A stretch of 64,000 nucleotides of DNA, taken from Taklimakanibacter sp049323275 (GTDB lineage Bacteria > Pseudomonadota > Alphaproteobacteria > Rhizobiales > Aestuariivirgaceae). Under the pieces are notes generated by a model that saw only the letters and a program-made list of their open reading frames with translations, did not search any database and had not been told where the DNA came from. This document shows, in pieces, positions 53,103 through 61,407 of the stretch (within the stretch, counting starts at the first letter, position 1; every line of letters begins with the position of its first letter). Location: the NCBI GenBank assembly GCA_049323275.1, contig JBMOOM010000030.1:62001-126000 (forward strand), given 5' to 3'. The position numbers were made by a program, and so were the translations under genes.

Positions 53103-54075
53103 CGGGAAGCCTCGGCGCAAGCTCGGGCGGCCAGCTAGCCCCGCCGATGACCTGGACATAGGCGTTGCCGGTCATCCCTGCTTTCACATACCCCCGCTGG
53201 GTCGCCACCAACGCCGGGTCGATATGCAGTTTGACGCGATACATCAGTTTCTCCCGCTCGCTGACGGTCTCGACGAATTTCGGCGTGAACTGCGCATCGG
53301 CGGCAACGAACGACACGGTCGCCGGCAAGACATATCGACCCATACCATCGAGGACGATCCGCGCTTCGGACCCGAGCTCGACGCGCCCGGCCGACGCTGT
53401 CGGCAGGTAGATAGTCATATGAGCATCCGACAGGTCGAAGACGGTCAGGACGCGCCCGCCCGCCCCGACAACCTCTCCGGCTTGCGCAAGGCGATATTCG
53501 ACGCGGCCCGACACCGGGGCCCTCAACGTCATGTCAGAGATTGCGGCTTCGATCTGAGTGACCTGCGCCTCCGCAACCTCCACCGAGGCTTTGGCGTCTT
53601 CCACCGCTGCCATAGCCGTCTGCAGCGACGCCCTTGCGATGTCGCGTTGTGCCGTCCGGCGGTCGAGCTCGGCTCGCGTGGCCGTGTTCGATCGCATGAG
53701 CTCGGTGACGCGCTGAAGCTCGACCTGCGCGAGGTTCAGCTCGGCCTCACGCAGGGCGACACCGGCCTCTGCGCTGGCCACGCTCTGGTGGCTTCGGTGG
53801 ACGGCTGCTCTCGCGGCCGTTAGTTGCGCCTGTATCTCCGTTGTATCGAGGCGGGCCAGAACATCACCCTTCGTAACATTGGCCCCTTCATTGACAAGCA
53901 CCTCGGCGAGACGGCCGGCGTATTTGCTCGTGATGTCGACACGCTCGACCTCAATCCGCCCATTTGCCCGCGACAACCCGATGGGCACACGGTCTTGCTC
54001 GCCAAGCCAGTACACATAGCCACCCGCCGCGGCGGTGAGCGCTATAATGCCGGCGAATACATAGGCTATGCGCAC
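53092..54075 (-). CDS. HlyD-family membrane fusion protein (YhiI-like)
   Basis: 327 residues: N-terminal anchor (IAYVFAGIIALTAAAGGYVYWL), biotinyl-lipoyl half (RIEVERVDITSKYAGRLAEV), a long coiled-coil hairpin (QAQLTAARAAVHRSHQSVAS to TQIEAAISDM) and the second lipoyl/beta-barrel part (RAPVSGRVEYRLAQAGEVVG). It links the ABC exporter to the outer membrane side. First gene of the three-gene unit. A box at 54255 lies 180 bp upstream. Confidence 0.9.
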   Translation of the reverse strand: MRIAYVFAGIIALTAAAGGYVYWLGEQDRVPIGLSRANGRIEVERVDITSKYAGRLAEVLVNEGANVTKGDVLARLDTTEIQAQLTAARAAVHRSHQSVASAEAGVALREAELNLAQVELQRVTELMRSNTATRAELDRRTAQRDIARASLQTAMAAVEDAKASVEVAEAQVTQIEAAISDMTLRAPVSGRVEYRLAQAGEVVGAGGRVLTVFDLSDAHMTIYLPTASAGRVELGSEARIVLDGMGRYVLPATVSFVAADAQFTPKFVETVSEREKLMYRVKLHIDPALVATQRGYVKAGMTGNAYVQVIGGASWPPELAPRLPDGG

Positions 54076-54254
54076 AGTTCATCCTTCGCTGACAACGCTG
54101 CACCCGGCGCAGTTGTCCTTCTGATTTCTTTGGGATGAAGTTTGTCTGGCCCGATATCCGGCAGCCTGGCCGGCTCACTTCCTACCCAAAGCTTGCTGAA
54201 GCCGACAGCTCCCAAGCTTGGCTCGAACCATGCGCATGCGCGGCCTCGCAAACT

Positions 54255-54268
54255 TTAACTCAGATCAA
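54255..54268. promoter_or_regulatory. FNR/FixK-type box variant, TTAACTCAGATCAA
   Basis: Upstream of the HlyD/ABC operon. Right half exact. First of two boxes in this divergent region. Confidence 0.55.
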
Positions 54269-54366
54269 GGTTGCGTGCGGTCACTGCCCGGTCCTGAAGG
54301 TGTTCGAGCGGTGGGCTGATATCACGCGCCGACCGGCGTGTCCCGATAACGGCGCAGCGCAAGAAC

Positions 54367-54380
54367 TTAATCTCGATCAA
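54367..54380. promoter_or_regulatory. FNR/FixK-type box variant, TTAATCTCGATCAA
   Basis: One mismatch from the palindrome. 118 bp before the PRPP synthetase operon. Second box of the pair. Confidence 0.65.
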
Positions 54381-54498
54381 AGAATCAGATCGCCGGGCGG
54401 GGTTTAGAAGGGACGGGTATTCGCCTGGACCACAAGAATTCCGGGGCTGATGATGTGTTTATCCCGCATGTGGGGAAGAGGCTAGGAAAGTAAAGACA

Positions 54499-55530
54499 AT
54501 GAGAGCTGCGCCATCTCCGAAAGATCGCTCTGAGCCGCTCATTGTGGCCCTCCCGGGCAACGAGGCTTTTGCGCGAAACCTCGCAAGCGCTGGTGCGTGG
54601 GAACTCGGCGCCATCGAAACGCGAAGTTTCCCAGACGGTGAGAGCTATGTCCGCCTTCTCTCGGACGTCGCCGGCAAATCGGTCGCGCTCGTCTGCACGC
54701 TGGCACGCCCTGACGCAGGATTCCTGCGCCTGGTCTACCTCGCCGACGTGGCGCGGGCCCTGGGGGCTTCCGAGGTCACGCTGATCGCTCCCTACCTCGC
54801 GTACATGCGTCAGGATCGCCGCTTCCGCACCGGCGAGGCTGTCACATCGAAGAGCTTCGCCCGGCTGATCTCATCAAGCTTCGATCGCCTGATAACGGTT
54901 GATCCGCATTTGCACCGATATGCGTCTCTCTCGGCGCTTTATACGATCCCGACGGTCACACTCCACGGGGCGCCGCTTCTCGCCGACTGGGTCGCCGCCG
55001 AGGTCGCCCGTCCACTGGTCATCGGACCGGATGCGGAAAGCAAGCAATGGGTCTCGGCGATCGCTGAGCGGATTGGCGCGCCCTATGCCGTCCTGAGCAA
55101 GATCCGACACGGCGATCGTGATGTGGACATCGAGCTGCCGGACCTCTCGGAATGGAGCGGTCTTCAGCCCGTGCTGGTCGACGACATCGCCTCGTCCGGC
55201 CACACGCTGATTGAGGCCGCCCGTCAACTGCCGCAGCAGGGCTTTGCCCCTCCGGAGGTCGCGGTCGTGCACGGCATCTTCGCTGGCGACTCCTTCGAGC
55301 GTCTTCGGCCCCTCTGCCGCAGGATCGTGTCCAGCGACTCGGTCGACCATGCGAGCAGCGTCATCGCCCTCGCTCCGCTGATTGCCGCATCCCTGGCACC
55401 AGCAGCTAAATCCGACAGCGGCCTGATCCGCCATCGGCGTCCACCGGAACCGCTCGACGACGTGGAGCGCGCTGGCATCGACTCCTTTCCGGCCAGCGAC
55501 CCACCGTCCTGGATCAGCGGTCGGGGCTGA
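54499..55530 (+). CDS. Ribose-phosphate diphosphokinase (PRPP synthetase) homologue
   Basis: 343 residues. Prs fold: N-terminal ATP loop TRSFPDGESYVRL, APYLAYMRQDRRFRTGEAVT, divalent-metal His in TVDPHLHRY and the PRPP loop PVLVDDIASSGHTLIEAA. The last 40 residues (RRPPEPLDDVERAGIDSFP) are an extra tail not seen in housekeeping Prs. Reaction: ribose-5-phosphate + ATP to PRPP + AMP. It heads an operon with a phosphoketolase-like enzyme and a nucleotide phosphorylase, so a catabolic or salvage role is more likely than housekeeping supply. Confidence 0.85.
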   Translation: MRAAPSPKDRSEPLIVALPGNEAFARNLASAGAWELGAIETRSFPDGESYVRLLSDVAGKSVALVCTLARPDAGFLRLVYLADVARALGASEVTLIAPYLAYMRQDRRFRTGEAVTSKSFARLISSSFDRLITVDPHLHRYASLSALYTIPTVTLHGAPLLADWVAAEVARPLVIGPDAESKQWVSAIAERIGAPYAVLSKIRHGDRDVDIELPDLSEWSGLQPVLVDDIASSGHTLIEAARQLPQQGFAPPEVAVVHGIFAGDSFERLRPLCRRIVSSDSVDHASSVIALAPLIAASLAPAAKSDSGLIRHRRPPEPLDDVERAGIDSFPASDPPSWISGRG

Positions 55531-57948
55531 ATGAGCAGGCGTAATCCTTCGAATGATCGGAAAGGCAGGCTGCACACGATGGACGCGATGACGACGAAAG
55601 CCTTTGAAACTTGGCGCAACGGCTACGGTCCGATCAGGCACCAGGACGAGACCATCGAGCGCGTGCGGGCAGTCGCCGATTCCGGTCGAATGGAGCCCGC
55701 CAACCTCTATCGCCTGCTGACGGCGGCCGATCACCTGACCTCCGCGGCGATGTGGACCGTGGTCCACATGACCTACGCGACGCGCGTCGACCTCTCCGGC
55801 GCGCCGCTTCAGGCCGATGCCTTCAAGCCCACGCCGGAAGGCCACACGGGCGGCTCCCTGAACATGGTGCCGGCCTTCGTCGGTTATCTCGCGGCGAACG
55901 CCATATCGGCCACGACACGGTCGTGGATTATGGGCCAAGGGCATTGCGTCGCCGCCATCGAGGCGGTCAACACCCTGACGGGCGATGTCTCGGAGGCGCA
56001 GAAGGGGCGCTATGACCGCAGCGCGAAGGGTATCTCGCGGCTCGTCGCGGATTTTTATTCCTATGCCATCGACGCGAATGGCCGTCCCGCTGTGCCGCTC
56101 GGCAGCCATGCCGGCCCGAACACGGCCGGCGCCATTTCCGAGGGCGGCTATCTCGGCTTTGCCGAGGTGCAGTACGTCCATGCGCCACTACCGGGCGAAA
56201 GCCTCGTCGCCTTCCTGAGCGATGGCGCCTTCGAGGAGCAGCGCGGCTCCGACTGGTCGCCGCGCTGGTGGCGCGCCGAGGATTCGGGCCTTGTCGTCCC
56301 GATCATGATCCTCAATGGACGCCGCATCGAGGAGCGCGCGCAGATCGCACAGCAGGGCGGCGCCGACTGGCTGAAAAAGCACCTCGCCCACAACGGCTTC
56401 GATCCGTTCACGATCGACGGCCGCGACCCGGCAGCGTTCGCCTGGGCGATCCTCTCGGCCGAAGACCGGCTGCAGCGCTTCGCCGCCGATGCGGACCGCC
56501 AATATCCCGCGCCGATGCCGTATGCGATCGCCGAGACCGTCAAGGGCTTCGGCTTTCCCGGTGCCGGCACCAATGCCGCGCACAATCTTCCCCTCAATGC
56601 CAATCCGGCACGGGACGCAGCGGCCCGTCGCGCGTTCGAAGACGCTGCCGGCGCGCTGTTTGTCCCCCCCGACGACATCGAGCGCGCCGTTGCCACCCTC
56701 CTGGTTCATGGCGAGCAGGGACGGCCTCCAGAAAGCCACCATGCGCTCGCCTCCCGCCGACCACCGGAGGTCCGCTTGCCCGGTCCAGAATGGACTGCAG
56801 AAGACGCACCGCCCGACTGCGCAATGCATGCGCTCGACCGTTGGTTCGTGCGCCTGGTCGATGCCAATCCCGCTTTGCGGCCGCGCGTCGGAAACCCCGA
56901 TGAGCTGCGCTCCAACCATATGGGCGCCACGCTCGACCGGCTGCGCCACCGGGTTAATACGACTGAGGCCGGCGTCGCCGACGCCGTCGACGGCGCCATC
57001 ATCACGGCCCTCAACGAGGAGGCCGTGGCAGCCGCAGCACTCGCCAACAAGGGCGGCCTCAACCTGATCGTCAGCTACGAGGCCTTCGCAATGAAGATGC
57101 TCGGCGGCTTGCGACAGGAGATCATCTTCGCCCGCCATCAACGCGAGGTCGGCCAGCATCCGGGCTGGATCTCGGTGCCGCTCGTCGTCACCTCGCACAC
57201 CTGGGAGAACTCCAAGAACGAGCAGTCGCACCAGGATCCGACGATCGGCGAGGCGCTGTTCGGCGAAATGTCGGATACCGCACGGGTGCTGTTTCCCGTC
57301 GATGCGAACAGCGCCGTGGCGGCGATGGCTTCGGTTTATGCAGGACACGGCCAGGTCGCCTGCGTGATCGTCTCGAAGCGCGACATGCCCAATCGCTTCG
57401 ACGGTAAGGCCGCCGTCCGCTTCGTTGCCGACGGCGCCGCTCATATCGATGGAGAGGCTGATGGGGCTGGGCTTCAGATCGTCGCAATCGGCGCCTACCA
57501 ACTCGAGGAGGCGCTCAAGGCGGCACGCCGCCTGCAAGAGCGCGGACGGCGCGTCCTCGTAACAGCGGTCAGCGAGCCTGGGCGGTTTCGCGTGGCACGC
57601 GATCCGATCGAAGCGAGCTTCGTCGCCGGCGACGATGACCTCGCCGCGCTATTCCCACCGGACCTGCCGCGTCTCATCGTCAGCCACACAAGGCCGGAGC
57701 CGATGCTCGGTCTGCTGCGCAGACTGGATGGCGGCCCGCATCGCACCGCAGCGCGCGGCTACATCAGCCGCGGCGGCACGCTGGACGTCGCCGGAATGCT
57801 GTTCGCCAACCGGTGTACTTGGGCGCATCTGATCGAAGCGGCGGCCCCGCTCACGGGCTGGTCTCGCGACGATCTCCTCACCCCCGCCGAATCCAACGCC
57901 GTCGACGGGCGCGGCCGTCCCGCCGACCTGTCCCCACAAACCAATTGA
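55531..57948 (+). CDS. Divergent phosphoketolase-family enzyme
   Basis: 805 residues from the ATG directly after prs (55579 is an alternative ATG, giving 789). TPP-enzyme features: PEGHTGGSLNMVPAFVGYLA, IMGQGHCVAAIEAVNTL, SHAGPNTAGAISEGGYLGF, VAFLSDGAFEEQRGSDW. In the C-terminal half: SHTWENSKNEQSHQDPTIGE and LFPVDANSAVAAMASVYAGH, the XFP pattern. Authentic phosphoketolases split xylulose-5-P or fructose-6-P with phosphate into acetyl phosphate. Members of this divergent branch are often labelled xylulose-5-phosphate 3-epimerase, so the exact reaction is uncertain. Second gene of the operon, 8 bp to the hydrolase. Confidence 0.8.
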   Translation: MSRRNPSNDRKGRLHTMDAMTTKAFETWRNGYGPIRHQDETIERVRAVADSGRMEPANLYRLLTAADHLTSAAMWTVVHMTYATRVDLSGAPLQADAFKPTPEGHTGGSLNMVPAFVGYLAANAISATTRSWIMGQGHCVAAIEAVNTLTGDVSEAQKGRYDRSAKGISRLVADFYSYAIDANGRPAVPLGSHAGPNTAGAISEGGYLGFAEVQYVHAPLPGESLVAFLSDGAFEEQRGSDWSPRWWRAEDSGLVVPIMILNGRRIEERAQIAQQGGADWLKKHLAHNGFDPFTIDGRDPAAFAWAILSAEDRLQRFAADADRQYPAPMPYAIAETVKGFGFPGAGTNAAHNLPLNANPARDAAARRAFEDAAGALFVPPDDIERAVATLLVHGEQGRPPESHHALASRRPPEVRLPGPEWTAEDAPPDCAMHALDRWFVRLVDANPALRPRVGNPDELRSNHMGATLDRLRHRVNTTEAGVADAVDGAIITALNEEAVAAAALANKGGLNLIVSYEAFAMKMLGGLRQEIIFARHQREVGQHPGWISVPLVVTSHTWENSKNEQSHQDPTIGEALFGEMSDTARVLFPVDANSAVAAMASVYAGHGQVACVIVSKRDMPNRFDGKAAVRFVADGAAHIDGEADGAGLQIVAIGAYQLEEALKAARRLQERGRRVLVTAVSEPGRFRVARDPIEASFVAGDDDLAALFPPDLPRLIVSHTRPEPMLGLLRRLDGGPHRTAARGYISRGGTLDVAGMLFANRCTWAHLIEAAAPLTGWSRDDLLTPAESNAVDGRGRPADLSPQTN

Positions 57949-57956
57949 AAGACCAC

Positions 57957-59315
57957 ATGCTGACCCTGACCTCTCTCGGCGGCGCAGGCACCGTCACCGG
58001 CTCCAAGCACCTCCTGTCCGATGGCGACACGCGCATCCTGGTCGACTGTGGCCTGTTCCAGGGCCTCAAGAACCTGCGCGAGTTGAACTGGGCGCCGTTG
58101 CCGGTCCCACCGTCGAGCATCGACTCCGTCGTCCTGACGCACGCCCATCTCGACCATTCCGGCTATCTGCCGAAGCTGGTTCGTGACGGCTTCCGTGGCC
58201 GCATCTACGCGACCGCAGCAACACGCGACATCGCCGAACTCATTCTGAAAGACAGCGCGCACCTGAATGAGAAGGACGCCGAATACGCCAATCGCAAGGG
58301 TTTTTCCAAGCACAAGCCGGCCCTGCCGTTGTACGGTATCCGCGATGCCGAACGGGCTCTCGAATTCTTCACCCCCGTTTCCTTCGGCAAGGCGACCAAG
58401 CTTCCGGGCGGCGCGACCCTGACCTTCCGCCATGCCGGACACATCCTTGGCGCGGCGATCGCTGAAATCTCCTGGTGCGGTCGGCGCGTCGTCGCCTCGG
58501 GCGATCTCGGCCGCTATGGCGATCCCGTGCTGCCCGACCCGACGGCCGTCGCCGAAGCGGATGTCGTGCTGGTCGAATCGACCTATGGCAACCGCACGCA
58601 CGATACGACCGACCCGACAGAGGCGCTCGGCGCGGTCATCGAGCGTACGGTCGCGCGCGGCGGCACGGTCATCATCCCGGCCTTCGCGGTCGGACGCGCC
58701 CAGTCCTTGCTCTATCACCTGTGGAAGCTCAAAACGGCCGGGCGTCTCGCCAAGGTGCCGGTCTATCTCGACAGCCCGATGGCGATCGACGCCACCGACC
58801 TGCTGCACGCCCATCACGCTGATCACCGCCTCACTCCGGAAGAATGCACGGCGATCTGCGCAATCGCCACTTACACGCGGGACGTCGAGGGCTCCAAGGC
58901 GATCACCGCCAGTCCCTACCCCAAAGTCGTCGTTTCGGCGAGCGGCATGGCCACCGGCGGCCGGGTCCTGCATCACCTCAAGGCGTTCGCGCCGGACGCC
59001 AAGAACACGGTATTGTTCTCCGGCTTTCAGGCGGCCGGAACGCGCGGTCGCGCCATGGTGCAGGGCGCACGCGAGATCAAGATTCACGGCCAGTGGATCC
59101 CGATCCGCGCTGAGGTCGATGATCTCTCCATGCTGTCGGCCCATGCCGACGCCGACGAACTCATGCGCTGGCTCTCCGGCTTTCGCCAGCCGCCGGCAAA
59201 GCTGTTCATCGTTCATGGCGAGGACGAGGCGTCGGAGGCGCTGCGCATCCGCATCGAGCGAGAGCTCGGGTGGAACGCCACCGTTCCGCGCCAGGAGCAG
59301 AGCTTCAGCCTTTGA
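57957..59315 (+). CDS. MBL-fold beta-CASP metallo-hydrolase
   Basis: 452 residues from ATG 57957. Metallo-beta-lactamase motifs: VVLTHAHLDHSGYLP, FRHAGHILGAA and SGDLGRYG. The beta-CASP and RMMBL parts follow: VLVESTYGNRTH, IPAFAVGRAQSLLYHL, SASGMATGGRVLHHL, LSAHADADELMRWL, FIVHGE. The family are RNA/DNA nucleases of the RNase J/CPSF type. The operon setting with nucleotide-degrading enzymes suggests supply of mononucleotides from RNA; this is inference. Confidence 0.88.
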   Translation: MLTLTSLGGAGTVTGSKHLLSDGDTRILVDCGLFQGLKNLRELNWAPLPVPPSSIDSVVLTHAHLDHSGYLPKLVRDGFRGRIYATAATRDIAELILKDSAHLNEKDAEYANRKGFSKHKPALPLYGIRDAERALEFFTPVSFGKATKLPGGATLTFRHAGHILGAAIAEISWCGRRVVASGDLGRYGDPVLPDPTAVAEADVVLVESTYGNRTHDTTDPTEALGAVIERTVARGGTVIIPAFAVGRAQSLLYHLWKLKTAGRLAKVPVYLDSPMAIDATDLLHAHHADHRLTPEECTAICAIATYTRDVEGSKAITASPYPKVVVSASGMATGGRVLHHLKAFAPDAKNTVLFSGFQAAGTRGRAMVQGAREIKIHGQWIPIRAEVDDLSMLSAHADADELMRWLSGFRQPPAKLFIVHGEDEASEALRIRIERELGWNATVPRQEQSFSL

Positions 59316-60844
59316 AAGCCTCCCAGACAATCTCCGGCGTCCCCGCCCGGCAAAATCACCGCGTCCGCCGCCTCGGTCTGCATACCCAGCATCAGCCGGT
59401 CGTCATCATGCGCGCCGATTGCGATGTCTGCCGTTCCGAAGGGCTTTCGAGCCGCTCGCAGGTCCTTGTTTCCAACGGCGCCCGCGACGTGCAGGCGACG
59501 CTCTTCCAGGTGACCGGCGATAGCCTGCTCACCCTAGACGAGGTCGGTATTTCGGAGACGGCATGGGAGCTGCTCGGCCTCAGCGAAGGCGACGAGGTAC
59601 GGGTGAGCCATCCGCCTACTGTCGAGTCGCTCGCCAGCGTGCGGCGACGCATCTATGGCAATCGTCTCGACGCCCGCGCTTTCGACGGGATCGTCAGGGA
59701 TGTCGTTGCCGGCCGCTACACCGAAGTGCATCTCGCCGCCTTCCTGACCGCCAGTGCGGCGCTGCCGCTGGACACGGACGAAACCGCTCATCTGACCGGC
59801 GCCATGATCGATGTTGGCGAGCGGATGCGCTGGGACGCGCCTATCATCGTCGACAAGCATTGTGTCGGCGGTCTGCCCGGAAACCGGACGACGCCGATCG
59901 TCGTCGCAATCGTCGCGGCTAACGGGCTGGTCATGCCGAAGACCTCCTCGCGCGCTATCACCTCGCCGGCCGGCACGGCCGACACGATGGAGACGCTAGC
60001 GCCGGTCGATCTCGACATCGCCACGCTCCGGCGGGTCGTTGAGATCGAAGGCGGCTGCATCGCCTGGGGCGGCGCGGTCCATCTCAGTCCCGCTGACGAC
60101 ATCTTCGTCCGCGTCGAACGCGAACTCGACGTCGATACCGAGGGCCAGCTCATCGCCTCCGTGCTGTCCAAGAAGATCGCCGCGGGCTCTACCCACGTCG
60201 TCATCGACATACCGGTCGGCGCCACCGCCAAGGTGCGCGGCGAGGAGGCGGCTGATCATCTCGCTGCGCAGCTGACAGCCGTCGGCAAACGCTTCGACCT
60301 TTCGGTCACCTGCGTCCAGACCGACGGCTCCCAACCTGTCGGCCGAGGCATCGGACCCGCGCTTGAAGCCTTCGATGTCCTGGCCGTGCTCCAGAACGCT
60401 CCCGACGCGCCGGACGATCTGCGCCGCCGCGCGGCCCTGCTGGCCGGCGCGGCGCTGGAAATCGGCGGCAAGGCCGGGAAGGGGAAGGGCGCGGCGCTGG
60501 CGTTTGAGACGCTTGCGGATGGCCGAGCCTGGACGAAGTTCAAGGCGATCTGCGAGGCGCAGGGCGGGTTGCGTGAACCTCCGAGAGCCACCCAGCGCCA
60601 CCCCCTGGTCGCAGCCCGTGCCGGGCGCGTGGTCCAAATCAACAATCGCAAGATCGCTCGTCTCGCCAAGCTTGCCGGCGCGCCCGAGGCCAAGGCGGCC
60701 GGCGTCATGATGAATGTCCGGCTGGGCGACGAGATCGATCGCGGCCAGCCCTTCCTGTACGTCCACGCCGAGACTACGGGGGAGCTGGCCTACGCGCTCG
60801 AGTTCGCGGCGCGCACTAGCGATCTCATCGAGGTCGAAGCTTGA
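59312..60844 (+). CDS. Thymidine/AMP phosphorylase family protein
   Basis: 511 residues if started at TTG 59312, overlapping the previous stop (TTGA). This start keeps the N-terminal domain RVRRLGLHTQHQPVVIMRAD that is typical of the archaeal AMP phosphorylase subfamily. Core: VDKHCVGGLPGNRTTPIVVA, MPKTSSRAITSPAGTADTME, HLSPADDIFVRVERELDVD and the C-terminal domain RAGRVVQINNRKIARLAKLA. Members phosphorolyse pyrimidine nucleosides or NMPs to base and ribose (bis)phosphate. The link with PRPP synthetase favours an NMP/ribose phosphate route. Confidence 0.85.
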   Translation: MKASQTISGVPARQNHRVRRLGLHTQHQPVVIMRADCDVCRSEGLSSRSQVLVSNGARDVQATLFQVTGDSLLTLDEVGISETAWELLGLSEGDEVRVSHPPTVESLASVRRRIYGNRLDARAFDGIVRDVVAGRYTEVHLAAFLTASAALPLDTDETAHLTGAMIDVGERMRWDAPIIVDKHCVGGLPGNRTTPIVVAIVAANGLVMPKTSSRAITSPAGTADTMETLAPVDLDIATLRRVVEIEGGCIAWGGAVHLSPADDIFVRVERELDVDTEGQLIASVLSKKIAAGSTHVVIDIPVGATAKVRGEEAADHLAAQLTAVGKRFDLSVTCVQTDGSQPVGRGIGPALEAFDVLAVLQNAPDAPDDLRRRAALLAGAALEIGGKAGKGKGAALAFETLADGRAWTKFKAICEAQGGLREPPRATQRHPLVAARAGRVVQINNRKIARLAKLAGAPEAKAAGVMMNVRLGDEIDRGQPFLYVHAETTGELAYALEFAARTSDLIEVEA

Positions 60845-60878
60845 TTGGACTTCGAACCGTCCTCACCCGGCCACAGCG

Positions 60879-61364
60879 CTGCCCGGCACATTCTCCGCCA
60901 CCCAGCGCGCGATACACTGGATGATCCTCCTTCTGTGCATCGCCCAGGTGCCGACCGCCTGGGCCGTTCAGCGCACCCACATGGTGTCGGGCGGTCTCGA
61001 GCAGCGTCCCTTCGATCTCTTCGTGCGTCAGGTCCACGCCTGGAGCGGCTGGCTGATCATGGGACTGGCGTTTCTGCTCCTCGTCCTTCGCATCAGGCAC
61101 GGCAGACCGGCGCCGGTGGAAGGGACATCCCGGCTCGCGCAGAAGTTCGCCGCCATCACGCACCTCACGCTCTACGGCCTTCGCTTCGCGCTGGCCGCCA
61201 CCAGTACGGTTGCCATGTATCTGACCTTCAGCGTCGCACCGATCCACAGCCTGCTGAGCTGGACGCTGCTGGCAGTTGCTGTCGCTCATGCGGGCGCCGC
61301 CCTGTGGCATCACTTCTGGCGCCGCGACGACGTGCTGTGCCGGATGGTCCGGAGCGCACCGTGA
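60879..61364 (+). CDS. Cytochrome b561-family membrane protein, start unclear
   Basis: Four helices with b-haem histidines (SATQRAIHWMILLLCIAQ, VRQVHAWSGWLIMGLAFLLL, KFAAITHLTLYGLRFALA, LLAVAVAHAGAALWHHFW). The protein is recognisable from just after the preceding stop, yet no in-frame ATG, GTG or TTG precedes the first haem His. The first ATG is 60921, inside helix 1. CTG 60879 is given here as a guess. A rare start or a short indel near 60850-60900 is possible. It probably shuttles electrons between quinone and a periplasmic acceptor. Confidence 0.65.
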   Translation: MPGTFSATQRAIHWMILLLCIAQVPTAWAVQRTHMVSGGLEQRPFDLFVRQVHAWSGWLIMGLAFLLLVLRIRHGRPAPVEGTSRLAQKFAAITHLTLYGLRFALAATSTVAMYLTFSVAPIHSLLSWTLLAVAVAHAGAALWHHFWRRDDVLCRMVRSAP

Positions 61365-61407
61365 ACGCCTCACGCTGCGATGCCGCCTGGCAAAGACAGG
61401 CCCGGCG

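Noticed and set aside
54399..54498. Further regulatory palindromes before the PRPP synthetase gene
   Set aside because: Only partial TTNNN matches. They do not reach the two-half-site pattern used for the other boxes.
57759..59330. Antisense frame of 523 codons opposite the beta-CASP hydrolase
   Set aside because: Shadow frame. The sense protein has complete catalytic motifs.
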